DNA of 64,000 nt. Origin: Streptomyces sp. CA-278952 (GTDB lineage: Bacteria; Actinomycetota; Actinomycetes; Streptomycetales; Streptomycetaceae). The notes beneath the pieces are model-generated. The model made no database searches, was not told where the DNA came from, and saw only the letters and a list, made by a program, of their open reading frames with translations. The stretch's first letter is position 1. Every line of letters begins with the position of its first letter. Both the position numbers and the translations under genes were made by a program. Location of the stretch: NCBI RefSeq assembly GCF_028747205.1, contig NZ_CP112880.1, positions 124,001-188,000 on the forward strand, read 5' to 3'. This document shows positions 15,570-24,004 of the stretch, one piece after another.

Positions 15570-16816
15570 CAGGCCACGGGCAGTTCCAGGAGACCCTGGA
15601 TCGTGTCCCCCGGTTTGTGCTGGATCTCGTGCGCGGGCACGGCCAGCCTGAGCGCCGGCAGCCGCTCGAAGAGCGTACGCAGAGCGATGTCGAGCTCGGT
15701 GCGGGCCAGGTTCTGGCCCAGGCACTGGTGGACGCCGAAGCCGAAGGCGAGGTGGTGGCGGGAGGTCCGGTCCCAGTCGAGCGTCTCCGGATTCTCGTAC
15801 ACCTCGGTGTCGCGGTTGATGAGCGAGGTCGAGAAGAACACGCCCTCTCCCTCGCGGATCGTCGTCCCGTCCACCTCGATGTCCTCGGTGGCCAGCCGCT
15901 GCAGACCGTCGGCGATGGACAGGAACCGCAGCAGCTCCTCGACCACCGCGGCCGTCGTGGTCTCCCCGGACCGCAGCGCCGCCAGTTGCCCCGGGTGCCT
16001 CAGCAGCGTGAACGTGCCGAGCGAGATCATGTTCGCCGTCGTCTCGTGCCCCGCGACGAGCAGGATCACCGCGAACGAGACGAGGTCGTCGCGGTCGACG
16101 GGCCCGTCCGGGTGGTCCCGGTGGATCAGCTCGTCCAGGAGCCCCTCCCCCGGCTCCCCCCGCTTGCGGTCGATCAGGGCGCCCAGATAGCCCTCCAGCT
16201 CGATCCGGGCCTTGTCCACGTCGGCCGCGCCCGGGCCCCGCAGGAGCCGTCGCGAGCAGCCCTCGAAGAACTCGTGGTCGGCGTACGGAACACCGAGGAG
16301 CGCGCAGATCACCATGGACGGCACCGGCAGTGCGAAGTCGGCGACCAGCTCGGACGGCGGCCCCTGCCGCTCCATCGCATCCAGCAGACCGTCCACCGTC
16401 TCCTGGATGCGGGGGCGCAGCGCGGCGATCCGCTTCACGGAGAAGCTCGGGATGAGCATCCTGCGCTGGGCGTTGTGCTCGGGGTCGTCGACGCCGAGCA
16501 GAGCGACGCGCCGCCGCTGCACCTGCGCGAACCGCTCGGCCGGAACGGGGAAGTCGGGATGGGTGCGATCGGTGGACAGTCGCGGATCCGCGAGGAGCCG
16601 GCGGGCCAGGGCGTGGCCGGTGACCGCCCAGACCGGACGTCCGTCGAAGAGGGTGACCCGGCTCAACGGCCTTTCCGCGCGCAGCGGTTCGTACCCGGCG
16701 GGCGGGTGGTAGGGGCACTCGCGGTCCTGCGGGAACGGTGTCGCGGAGGTCGGTTGGATCGAAGGGCTGGTGAGAGCGGGGTCCTGGCGGGCCGGTTCCG
16801 TCGTGGATTGCGTCAT
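15566..16816 (-). CDS. soyC: Cytochrome P450, CYP105D (SoyC)-like, 416 aa
   Basis: Heme monooxygenase with broad xenobiotic and secondary-metabolite substrates in its family. The chosen ATG at 16816 opens MTQSTTEPARQ, close to my recollection of S. griseus CYP105D1. Features: oxygen-binding I-helix AGHETT (about 255-260), K-helix E-x-x-R in EELLRFL, and the heme loop FGFGVHQCLG with axial thiolate Cys365. Length matches CYP105 enzymes (about 410). It is followed by its ferredoxin with overlapping codons. An upstream frame to 16897 is possible, but homology begins at the chosen start. The soyC name is by resemblance. Individual substrates cannot be predicted. Confidence 0.9.
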   Translation of the reverse strand: MTQSTTEPARQDPALTSPSIQPTSATPFPQDRECPYHPPAGYEPLRAERPLSRVTLFDGRPVWAVTGHALARRLLADPRLSTDRTHPDFPVPAERFAQVQRRRVALLGVDDPEHNAQRRMLIPSFSVKRIAALRPRIQETVDGLLDAMERQGPPSELVADFALPVPSMVICALLGVPYADHEFFEGCSRRLLRGPGAADVDKARIELEGYLGALIDRKRGEPGEGLLDELIHRDHPDGPVDRDDLVSFAVILLVAGHETTANMISLGTFTLLRHPGQLAALRSGETTTAAVVEELLRFLSIADGLQRLATEDIEVDGTTIREGEGVFFSTSLINRDTEVYENPETLDWDRTSRHHLAFGFGVHQCLGQNLARTELDIALRTLFERLPALRLAVPAHEIQHKPGDTIQGLLELPVAW

Positions 16817-17160
16817 TGGAGCGGTCGCCTCGCAGTGCTCGGTGATAGGTACGGAGCGGGTCGCTCCGCCCCTCACACAATTGGATGCCCCAGGCACCTA
16901 TTGGGTCGACGTCCGGACCGGCCACATCGCGGGATCGCGGGATCTGGCCGGTGCCTTTCGCACACGGTCGAACGGTTTCGCATCCGCTCAGGTCCAGCGG
17001 GTGCGGCGGAGCGGCATCGGAGCGAGCACCGCCCCTTCCGCGGCCGGAACCGTTCACCGCGGCGTCCGGAACCTTGCCGTCGGCCAGGTCGTCCACGATC
17101 GACGGAGGCGCACGCGTGCTTTCCGTGCCGCGGGGCGACGCCTCGGCCGGAGGTGTCGGG
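16817..17160. other. 344-base intergenic region upstream of the P450 operon
   Basis: It lies between the P450 start and the stop of the FBP-domain gene on the same strand. Expected to hold the P450 promoter. I see no obvious operator palindrome, RNA gene or credible ORF. Confidence 0.3.
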
Positions 17161-17652
17161 TCACGCCGTCACTCTGGCGATGAACGCCTCGACGTTCACC
17201 ACGGTTCGCTCGATCTGCTGCTCCAGGGTGAGGGACTCGCGGAGCCGCGACCCGACGCCCGCGTCCTTCTTCCCGCGCACGTAGAGCGAGCAGGCGAGAT
17301 CGCTGCACATGTAGGCGCCGACCGAGTTGCCCTGCTGGCCCGCCTTTCCGGCCCTGGGGGCCACCAGCAGGGAGACGCCGCCGGTGTGGACGGTCACGCA
17401 CAGCGAACACATGCTGCGGCGGGTCTGCCAGGACCCGGCGTCGGAGGAGCGCAGTTGGATGCCGACGGGACCCTCGCCCGAGGCGAGCACCAGATAGGCC
17501 CGGTCGGGGGCCTGCGGGTCGCGCCAGCCCAGGAAGTCCAGGTCGGCCCAGGGCCGGTCGGCGAGGTCGCGGGGGACGGAGAGGCGCTTGGCCTCGCCCT
17601 TCGTGCAGTTCACGAAGGCGGTACGGATCTCTTGTTCGGTCAGAGGCTTCAT
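17161..17652 (-). CDS. FBP-domain (treble-clef zinc finger) protein, 163 aa
   Basis: Actinobacterial FBP protein, whose C-terminal treble-clef finger resembles FusB-type proteins that bind elongation factor G. The ATG at 17652 (MKPLTEQEIR) is the start of homology. Four cysteines appear in two pairs, MCSLCVT (about 79-83) and MCSDLACSLYVRGKKD, consistent with zinc binding. GPVGIQLR and FLGWRDPQAPDRAYLV are typical of the family. FusB relieves fusidic acid inhibition; whether this subgroup does so is unknown. The gene is divergent from a TetR regulator across the palindrome at 17667-17689, which probably controls it. Confidence 0.85.
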   Translation of the reverse strand: MKPLTEQEIRTAFVNCTKGEAKRLSVPRDLADRPWADLDFLGWRDPQAPDRAYLVLASGEGPVGIQLRSSDAGSWQTRRSMCSLCVTVHTGGVSLLVAPRAGKAGQQGNSVGAYMCSDLACSLYVRGKKDAGVGSRLRESLTLEQQIERTVVNVEAFIARVTA

Positions 17653-17666
17653 GGAACTCACGCTAA

Positions 17667-17709
17667 TTTGCCTAATCTCATTAGGCAAACATATATTCTC
17701 TTAGGCAAT
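17667..17709. promoter_or_regulatory. Palindromic operator of the TetR-family regulator, with a third half-site
   Basis: Perfect 9-bp inverted repeat: TTTGCCTAA at 17667-17675 and TTAGGCAAA at 17681-17689, separated by five bases. A third copy of the half-site, TTAGGCAA, lies at 17701-17708, exactly 20 bases from the second, so on the same helix face. The site is in the AT-rich divergent intergenic region between the FBP gene and the tetR gene, 15 bases before the former's start codon. Confidence 0.8.
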
Positions 17710-17734
17710 CGCAGGTGGGCGTTCGGAGGGTCGC

Positions 17735-18322
17735 ATGGCACGAGCAGGAGTGGCCGCGGAGCGCGTCGTACGGGCGGGGGCCGAGCTGGCGGACGAGATC
17801 GGCTTCGAGCAGGTGACCCCGTCGGAGCTCGCCCGGAAGCTGGGCATCAGGACCGCGAGCCTGTACTCGCACGTCAAGAACGCCCATGACCTCAAGACGA
17901 AGATCGCCCTGCTGGCCCTGGAGGAACTCGCCGACCAGGCGTCGGCGGCACTCGCGGGGCGGGCGGGCCGGGACGCGCTCGGCGCCTTCGCCAACGCCTA
18001 CCGCGACTACGCCCTCCAGCACCCGGGGCGCTTCGCCGCGGCCGGGTTCCGGCTCGACGCGGACGCCGCGGCCGCGAGCGCCGGCGTCCAGCACTCCCGG
18101 ATGATGCGGGCGATCCTGCGTGGCTACGAGCTGACCGAGCTCCAGCAGACCCACGCGGTGCGGCTCCTGGGCAGCGTCTTCAGCGGTTACGTGGGGCTGG
18201 AGACGGCCGGCGGTTTTCGCCACAGCTCCCCCGACTCCCAGGAGAGCTGGACGGAGATCCTCGACGCGCTCGACTCCCTGCTGCGCAGTTGGCCCGCCCC
18301 TCCTGACCCCGCCCCCTCCTGA
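17735..18322 (+). CDS. TetR/AcrR family transcriptional regulator, 195 aa
   Basis: One-component repressor. The N-terminal helix-turn-helix reads VTPSELARKLGIRTASLYSHVKNAHDL (about residues 28-54), the canonical TetR recognition region. The C-terminal ligand domain ends with a WHG-like element (SGYVGLETAGGF), the TetR_C_33 type. The start is fixed by the helix-turn-helix position and the nearby operator. It probably represses itself and the divergent FBP gene through the TTAGGCAA sites. The SGNH hydrolase gene follows 56 bases downstream and could be co-transcribed. The tail ends in a Pro-rich stretch encoded by two near-identical copies of a CCTCCTGACCCCGCCC unit that span the stop codon. 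Confidence 0.92.
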   Translation: MARAGVAAERVVRAGAELADEIGFEQVTPSELARKLGIRTASLYSHVKNAHDLKTKIALLALEELADQASAALAGRAGRDALGAFANAYRDYALQHPGRFAAAGFRLDADAAAASAGVQHSRMMRAILRGYELTELQQTHAVRLLGSVFSGYVGLETAGGFRHSSPDSQESWTEILDALDSLLRSWPAPPDPAPS

Positions 18323-18378
18323 CCCCGCCCCCTCACGCCCCCGCCTCCCGCCCCTCGACGAACGAAGAGACCGAGAAC

Positions 18379-19563
18379 ATGACCACCCGGCACGACTGGA
18401 CGACGACCCCCATCACCACCGACATCCTGCGGGGCGCGCTCGACCTGGAGCGGACCGGGCGCGGCATGCTGCCGCACCGGCTGCCCGCGCGGGCACGGCA
18501 ACAGATTCCCGACGACCATCTGGCCATGGCCGAATCACAGCCCTCCGGGGTGCGACTGGTGTTCCGCACCCGGGCCACCGCCGTCGAGCTGGACGTGGTG
18601 GCCACCAAGCGGGTGTATCCAGGTGCGCCGCCGCGCCCGGACGGCGTGTACGAGCTCCTCGTGGACGGCCGCCCCGCTGCCCGGGCCAGTGCCCCCGACG
18701 GCGACACGCTCACCGTGGATCTGGCCTCGATGACCTCGCGGACCCGGCCGGGCCCCGTGGAGACGCTCCGGTTCACCGGACTGCCGGACGAGGAGAAGGA
18801 CGTCGAGATCTGGCTGCCCCACGACGAGACCACGCTCCTGGTCGCCCTGCGCACCGACGCGCCGCTCCGGAACCCCGGGCCGAGCGGCCGGCCGGTCTGG
18901 CTGCACCACGGCAGTTCCATCAGCCACGGGTCCAACGCCACCACCCCGACCGGCACCTGGCCCGCTCTGGCCGCGAGCCTCGGCGGAGCCGAGCTGATCA
19001 ACCTGGGGTTCAGCGGCAGCGCCCTGCTCGACCCGTTCACCGCCCGCGCCATGCGCGACACCCCTGCCGACCTGATCAGCGTCAAGATCGGCATCAACCT
19101 CGTCAACGCCGACCTGATGCGGTTGCGCGCGTTCGGCCCGGCGGTCCACGGCTTCCTCGACACCATCCGCGAAGGCCACCCCACCGCACCGCTGCTGGTG
19201 GTCTCGCCGATCTGCTGTCCCATCCACGAGACCACTCCGGGCCCCTGCGCCCCGGACTACAGCGCGATGGGCGAGGGACGGCTCCGGTTCGTGGCCATCG
19301 GCGACCCCGCCGAGAGCGCCGCCGGGAAGCTGACCCTCACCGTCATCCGTGACGAGCTCGCCCGGATCGTCGCCGAACGAGCCGCCACCGACCCCCATCT
19401 GCACTACCTCGACGGCCTCGACCTCTACGGCGAGAGCGACCACGCCGAACTCCCGCTCCCCGACGACCTGCACCCGGACCCCGCCGCCCACCGGCGTATC
19501 GCCGAACGCTTCGCCCGCCTCGCCTTCGGCCACGACGGTCCGTTCACGCCGAAGAACCGCTGA
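18379..19563 (+). CDS. SGNH/GDSL-type hydrolase, 394 aa
   Basis: Cytoplasmic esterase-like enzyme; no signal peptide seen. An N-terminal beta-rich accessory domain (about 1-165) precedes the SGNH domain. The block I nucleophile motif is HHGSSISHG with Ser180. Block II Gly is in NLGFSGSALL, block III Asn in KIGINLVN, and block V is the D-x-x-H pair Asp362 and His365 in PDDLHPD. All catalytic elements are present. Similar two-domain SGNH proteins in Streptomyces are annotated as GDSL lipases or acyl-hydrolases; substrate unknown. It may share a transcript with the upstream TetR gene. A strong terminator follows. Confidence 0.88.
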   Translation: MTTRHDWTTTPITTDILRGALDLERTGRGMLPHRLPARARQQIPDDHLAMAESQPSGVRLVFRTRATAVELDVVATKRVYPGAPPRPDGVYELLVDGRPAARASAPDGDTLTVDLASMTSRTRPGPVETLRFTGLPDEEKDVEIWLPHDETTLLVALRTDAPLRNPGPSGRPVWLHHGSSISHGSNATTPTGTWPALAASLGGAELINLGFSGSALLDPFTARAMRDTPADLISVKIGINLVNADLMRLRAFGPAVHGFLDTIREGHPTAPLLVVSPICCPIHETTPGPCAPDYSAMGEGRLRFVAIGDPAESAAGKLTLTVIRDELARIVAERAATDPHLHYLDGLDLYGESDHAELPLPDDLHPDPAAHRRIAERFARLAFGHDGPFTPKNR

Positions 19564-19584
19564 CGCCGGGGCGGATCCGGCGTG

Positions 19585-19631
19585 TCACCCCGTTCCCGGG
19601 TTCCGGCGGCGGCCGGCCGGGAACGGGGTGA
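19585..19631. terminator. Hairpin between the SGNH hydrolase and snapalysin genes
   Basis: Perfect 15-bp stem, TCACCCCGTTCCCGG with CCGGGAACGGGGTGA, around a 17-base loop between convergent genes. Confidence 0.75.
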
Positions 19632-19684
19632 CCGGGCGCCGGTTCAGACCGAGGCCGGCGCCTCATGCGTCCGCGTACAGCCGG

Positions 19685-20263
19685 TTACGGGGCGTCCACC
19701 AGGACGCGTCCGTCAGCCGGCACACGCGGGGCGAGGCCGCCCGCGTAGGCGGACTCGACGCGGGACTGCTCGGCCGCGTTCGGTACGGCGTTCTTGCAGC
19801 TGGTACCGGCGCTGGATCCCGACATCAGCTGGGAGCAGGGGCCGGGCTTGGTGTCCGGCAGCCCCAGGCTGTGGCCGATCTCGTGAGCGGCGATACGGGT
19901 CTTGTCGTGGCCCTGGGCGACCGCCTGGCTGCCCAGCTCCACCCTGACCTGGCCGCCGGGCCGGACCGGGCCGAGGGTGGCCTGCGGCCAGCCGCTGGTG
20001 GCCACGATCTGTATCTCGGCACGCGTGCCGGGCGCGGCCTCGACCAGCTTGACGTTGTCGACGGTGGAGTTCCACGAGGCGACCCCTGCCGCGATCTGCG
20101 CCTCCCAGCCGCCGGCGCGGCTGTCGTCGTACCGGAGCGTCACCACCGCCGACGCACCCTCCGCCGCCGGGTCCGGCGCGGGAGCGGCCTGTGCGGCCGT
20201 AGCCGTGGCCAGGGTGATCGCCGCGGCGACACCGACTGCCTTGAGCCATCTGTATTCCAGCAT
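19685..20263 (-). CDS. snpA: Snapalysin-family zinc metalloprotease (M7), 192 aa
   Basis: Secreted small neutral protease. The ATG at 20263 (MLEYRWLKAVG) has AAGGGA five bases upstream; a frame start six codons earlier is less likely. A signal peptide with an A-x-A site (ATAAQAAPA) precedes a short propeptide. The zinc site is the metzincin-like HEIGHSLGLPD of snapalysin, with two His and an Asp as ligands. Cys residues in GPCSQLM and TSCKNAV fit the known disulfide. In S. lividans and S. coelicolor snpA is divergent from the LysR activator snpR. Here the divergent neighbour is a sirtuin instead, so local activation is absent or elsewhere. Confidence 0.92.
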   Translation of the reverse strand: MLEYRWLKAVGVAAAITLATATAAQAAPAPDPAAEGASAVVTLRYDDSRAGGWEAQIAAGVASWNSTVDNVKLVEAAPGTRAEIQIVATSGWPQATLGPVRPGGQVRVELGSQAVAQGHDKTRIAAHEIGHSLGLPDTKPGPCSQLMSGSSAGTSCKNAVPNAAEQSRVESAYAGGLAPRVPADGRVLVDAP

Positions 20264-20544
20264 TGCTGTCCCTTCACTCATGGGGGGCTCGGCTCCGCGC
20301 GGAGCCGAGGGAGTGGGAGGGCGGTCGCCGCGAACCGTATGGACGCACGGGGCGGCCGCCGATCCTCCCGGGGCCGGAGAACCTATGCCGCGATCGCAGC
20401 TTGATCATGCTCCTGTCATAAAATGAGGCCGGAAACGCACCCTGCCGGGATCTTCGGCCCGGGCCCTTCGTCCCATCGGGTCACCCCCGCGGCCCCGTCG
20501 CCCGGCATCGTCGCCATCGGGGGCATGTTCCGTACCCTGAGGGC

Positions 20545-21435
20545 ATGCGCATGCGACCCACCCTGAGCTGGACCTCCACCGAGGAGCCGCTGCCGGGCAC
20601 CACCGATCTGGACCCGGTCGTCGAGGCGCTGCGCGGTGGCGGTGTGCTGGTCCTGAGCGGTGCGGGCATCTCCACGGAGTCGGGCATCCCCGACTACCGG
20701 GGCGAGGGCGGGAGCCTGAGCCGCCACACGCCGATGACCTACCAGGACTTCACCGCCGACGCCGGGGCCCGTCGCCGGTACTGGGCGCGCAGCCATCTCG
20801 GCTGGCGTACGTTCGGCCGTGCCCGGCCCAACGCCGGGCACCGGGCCGTGGCCGCGTTCGGGCGGCGGGGGCTGCTCTCGGGTGTGATCACCCAGAACGT
20901 CGACGGCCTGCACCAGGCCGCCGGCAGCGCGGACGTCGTGGACCTCCACGGCCGCCTGGACCGGGTCGTCTGCCTGTCGTGCGGCGCCCTCAGCCCGCGC
21001 CCCGCGCTGGCGCTCCGGCTGGAGGAGGCCAACGAGGGGTTCGCGCCGGTGGCCGCCTCGATGAACCCGGACGGCGACGCCGACCTCACCGACGAACAGG
21101 TCGGGGACTTCCGCGTGGTGCCGTGCGCGGTCTGCGGCGGCGTCCTCAAACCGGACGTGGTGTTCTTCGGCGAGGCCGTGCCCCCGCAGCGGGTCGAGCA
21201 CTGCCGCGAACTGGTCCGCCGAGCGGGCACCCTGCTGGTCCTGGGCTCCTCGTTGACGGTGATGTCCGGGCTCCGGTTCGTCCGCCAGGCCGAACAGGCC
21301 GGAGTGCCGGTTCTGATCGTCAACCGGGACCCGACGCGGGGCGACCGGCACGCCCTGACCCGTGTCGGCCTCCCGCTGGGTGACGCCCTCACCACCGCGG
21401 CCCGCCGGCTCGGCGTACCCGTCGACCTCCCGTAA
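20545..21435 (+). CDS. NAD-dependent protein deacetylase, sirtuin (Sir2/CobB-type), 296 aa
   Basis: Removes acyl groups from lysines using NAD. Motifs in order: GAGISTESGIPDYRG (NAD binding, about 31-46), TQNVDGLH (116-123), catalytic His135 in DLHGRL, zinc cysteines 143/146 (CLSC) and 194/197 (CAVC), KPDVVFFGE, and GSSLTV. All are intact. Length matches bacterial class II-like sirtuins. ATGs at 20545 and 20551 are both possible; GAGGG lies just upstream. Monocistronic. In Streptomyces such enzymes reverse acetylation by GCN5-type transferases, for example on acyl-CoA synthetases; the targets here are unknown. Confidence 0.93.
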   Translation: MRMRPTLSWTSTEEPLPGTTDLDPVVEALRGGGVLVLSGAGISTESGIPDYRGEGGSLSRHTPMTYQDFTADAGARRRYWARSHLGWRTFGRARPNAGHRAVAAFGRRGLLSGVITQNVDGLHQAAGSADVVDLHGRLDRVVCLSCGALSPRPALALRLEEANEGFAPVAASMNPDGDADLTDEQVGDFRVVPCAVCGGVLKPDVVFFGEAVPPQRVEHCRELVRRAGTLLVLGSSLTVMSGLRFVRQAEQAGVPVLIVNRDPTRGDRHALTRVGLPLGDALTTAARRLGVPVDLP

Positions 21436-21504
21436 GACCGCGGAGCGGAGCGGGGCAGGAGAGCGCGAGCCTGCGGTTCCATGACTCTGCGCGAGTGCAC
21501 CATT

Positions 21505-21531
21505 ACCGATATAGGTGCTTATAGACGGTTT
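21505..21531 (+). promoter_or_regulatory. AT-rich candidate promoter/operator before the aldehyde dehydrogenase gene
   Basis: An isolated AT-rich island containing imperfect dyad elements CCGATATA and TATAGACGG about six bases apart, roughly 85-110 bases before the dehydrogenase start. It stands out from the surrounding high-GC sequence, but no consensus box can be assigned firmly. Confidence 0.3.
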
Positions 21532-21614
21532 TCTGCCCACCCAGTCGGGTACCCCGCAGAGAGGCGGAGCGCACCGTTCCGCCCCTGCCTCAGAACCGTC
21601 GTTCTGGAGATTCC

Positions 21615-23030
21615 ATGTCAGAGCAGCGCAAGAGTTCGTTCGCCACCGTCAATCCGTACACCGGGAAAACGCTCGCGGAGTTCCCGGCCATCGAGGGTCG
21701 GGAAGTCGACGCGGTGCTGGAGACCGCCGACGGCGCCTTCGACGCGTGGCGGATGCGGCCTGTCGAGGAGCGTGCCGCGCTGGTCGGCCGTGTCGCCGGG
21801 CTGATGAGGGAGCGCAAGGAGACCTTGGCGCAACTCATCACCCTGGAGATGGGAAAGCTCATCTCCGAGGCTCGGGGAGAAGTGGATCTCGCCGCCTCCA
21901 TCCTCGCGTACTACGCGGAACACGGGCCCGGTTTCGCGGCTCGCGAACCCCTCGACGTCGAGGAGGGACAGGCGTACCTCGTCAACGAGCCGCTCGGAGT
22001 CCTGCTCGGCGTCATGCCGTGGAACTTCCCGCTCTACCAGGTGGTGCGCTTCGCGGGACCCAACCTGGTCCTGGGCAACACCGTCCTGGTCAAGCACGCC
22101 GGGATCTGCCCGCAGTCCGCCCTGGCCCTGGAGGTGCTCTTCCGTGACGCGGGCGCGCCCGAGGGTGTCTACACCAACCTGTTCGTGAGCCACGAGGAGA
22201 TCTCGCGCATCATCGACAGTCCGGTGGTCAAGGGCGCGTCGCTGACCGGAAGCGAACGCGCGGGGGCCCAGGTCGCCGAGCGGGCCGGGCGGAACATGAA
22301 GCCCAGCCTGCTGGAGCTGGGCGGCAGTGATGTCTTCATCGTCCTCGACGGTGAGGGGCTGGAGCGTACGGTCGGCGCCGCGGTGGCCGGCCGGATGGCC
22401 AACACCGGGCAGAGCTGCGTGGCGTCGAAGCGGTTCATCGTGCTGGCGGACGTCTACGACGACTTCGTGGAGCGCATGCGACGCGCCTTCGAGGCCCTGG
22501 AGCCCGGCGACCCGGCCGACGAGGCGACGACGCTGGGGCCGCTCTCGTCCGAACGGGCCGCCACCGACCTGGTCGAGCAGATCCGCGAGACAGTGGAGCA
22601 GGGAGCCGAGCTGCTGACCGGCGGCGACCGGATCGACCGTCCCGGAGCCTTCGTCCGGCCGACGATCCTCACCGGCGTCAAGCCGGGAATGCGCGCGTAC
22701 GCGGAAGAACTGTTCGGCCCGGCCGCGGTGATCTACCGGGCCGAGGACGAGGACGAAGCCGTCGCGCTCGCCAACGACAGCCAGTACGGGCTGGGCGGAT
22801 CCGTCTTCTGCGCCGATGTGGAGCGGGGCCGCCGGGTGGCCGAGCGGGTGGAGACCGGCATGGTCTGGGTCAACCACCCCACGTCGACCCAGCCCGATCT
22901 GCCGTTCGGCGGGATCAAGCGGTCCGGCTACGGCCGGGAGCTGTCGCAGCTCGGTATGCGGGAGTTCGTCAACCGCAAGCTCGTCCGGGTGCTGCCGCCC
23001 GACGCCGAACTCCGCGGCATCGCCGGCTGA
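21615..23030 (+). CDS. NAD(P)-dependent aldehyde dehydrogenase, succinate-semialdehyde dehydrogenase-like, 471 aa
   Basis: Oxidises aldehydes to acids. The ALDH fold is complete: PWNFPLYQ cofactor-tunnel segment, FTGS-type loop (SLTGSERAG), catalytic Glu234 in [13 protein letters not shown] and nucleophile Cys268 in [10 protein letters not shown], 34 residues apart as in the family. [13 protein letters not shown] closes the active site. The overall pattern (FATVNPYTG at the start, [11 protein letters not shown]) is that of the short GabD-like succinate-semialdehyde group rather than betaine aldehyde dehydrogenases. The next gene, an aldo-keto reductase, starts 71 bases on and is probably in the same operon, giving an oxidation/reduction pair for carbonyl compounds. 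Confidence 0.92.
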   Translation: MSEQRKSSFATVNPYTGKTLAEFPAIEGREVDAVLETADGAFDAWRMRPVEERAALVGRVAGLMRERKETLAQLITLEMGKLISEARGEVDLAASILAYYAEHGPGFAAREPLDVEEGQAYLVNEPLGVLLGVMPWNFPLYQVVRFAGPNLVLGNTVLVKHAGICPQSALALEVLFRDAGAPEGVYTNLFVSHEEISRIIDSPVVKGASLTGSERAGAQVAERAGRNMKPSLLELGGSDVFIVLDGEGLERTVGAAVAGRMANTGQSCVASKRFIVLADVYDDFVERMRRAFEALEPGDPADEATTLGPLSSERAATDLVEQIRETVEQGAELLTGGDRIDRPGAFVRPTILTGVKPGMRAYAEELFGPAAVIYRAEDEDEAVALANDSQYGLGGSVFCADVERGRRVAERVETGMVWVNHPTSTQPDLPFGGIKRSGYGRELSQLGMREFVNRKLVRVLPPDAELRGIAG

Positions 23031-23101
23031 GCGGCGGCCCCGCCCCCACCCCCGTACATCTCGCACCGCCTTCCGAGGCCTCGACACAGCAAGGAGCAAC
23101 C

Positions 23102-23932
23102 GTGCCCTCAGTACCCTCCATCACGCTCAACAACGGTGTGAAGATCCCCCAGCTCGGCTTCGGGACCTTCCAGATCCCGCCGGACGAAACCTGTGAGACC
23201 ACGCTCGCCGCCCTGGAGACCGGCTACCGGCACATCGACACGGCGCAGATGTACGGCAACGAGAAGGAGGTCGGCCAGGCGGTCCGCGAATCGGGACTCG
23301 ACCGCGCCGACGTCTTCGTGACGAGCAAGCTGAACAACGGCGCGCACGCACCCGAGGAGGCGCTCCGGGCGTTCGACCGGTCCATGGAGGAACTGGACCT
23401 CGGCCACCTGGACCTCTTCCTCATCCACTGGCCCCTGCCGGGGGGCCCGGGGGACTTCGTGGAGACGTGGAAGGCCCTGGAGGAGATCTACCGGTCCGGA
23501 CGCGTCAAGGCGATCGGGGTCTCCAACTTCCAGGAGAACCACCTGCGGCGGCTGCTGGACAACAGCACGGTGGTGCCCGCCGTCAACCAGATCGAGGTGC
23601 ACCCGTATCTCACGCAGGATGCCCTGCGCGCCTTCGGGGCGGAGCACGGCATCGCCACGGAGGCGTGGTCGCCGATCGCCCAGGGCAAGGTGCTCTCGGA
23701 CCCGACGATCACGCGCATCGCCGAGCGGCTGGGCAGGACCCCGGCCCAGGTGGTGCTGCGGTGGCATCTGCAGCGTGGGGACATCGTGTTCCCCAAGTCC
23801 GTGACACTGAAGCGCATCCAGGACAACTTCGCACTCTTCGACTTCGAGCTCACCGGAGGGGACGTCGGCGAGATCGCCGCCCTCAACCGGGACGAGCGCA
23901 CCGGGTTCGACCCGGATACGTTCAACGGCTGA
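23102..23932 (+). CDS. Aldo/keto reductase, 2,5-diketogluconate reductase-like, 276 aa
   Basis: NADPH-dependent carbonyl reductase with a TIM-barrel fold. The catalytic tetrad is Asp46, Tyr51, Lys76 and His109, all in canonical spacing (HIDTAQMYGNE, TSKLNNG, LIHWP). GVSNFQENHL and PKSVTLKRIQDNF are AKR5-group signatures for cofactor binding. The GTG start at 23102 is preceded by AAGGAGC. It follows the aldehyde dehydrogenase closely. Such enzymes in actinomycetes reduce diketogluconate, methylglyoxal or many aldehydes; no substrate can be singled out. Confidence 0.93.
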   Translation: MPSVPSITLNNGVKIPQLGFGTFQIPPDETCETTLAALETGYRHIDTAQMYGNEKEVGQAVRESGLDRADVFVTSKLNNGAHAPEEALRAFDRSMEELDLGHLDLFLIHWPLPGGPGDFVETWKALEEIYRSGRVKAIGVSNFQENHLRRLLDNSTVVPAVNQIEVHPYLTQDALRAFGAEHGIATEAWSPIAQGKVLSDPTITRIAERLGRTPAQVVLRWHLQRGDIVFPKSVTLKRIQDNFALFDFELTGGDVGEIAALNRDERTGFDPDTFNG

Positions 23933-23973
23933 GCCGACCGAGCGGGGCCCGGCCAGGGAGGTGCCCCCGGGCC

Positions 23974-24002
23974 GGGCCGCCCCGCCTCAAGCGGGGCGGC
24001 CC
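23974..24002. terminator. Hairpin between the aldo/keto reductase and the ABC solute-binding protein genes
   Basis: Perfect 12-bp stem, GGGCCGCCCCGC with GCGGGGCGGCCC, loop CTCAA, between convergent genes and only two bases from the binding-protein stop codon. Confidence 0.75.
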
Positions 24003-24004
24003 AC

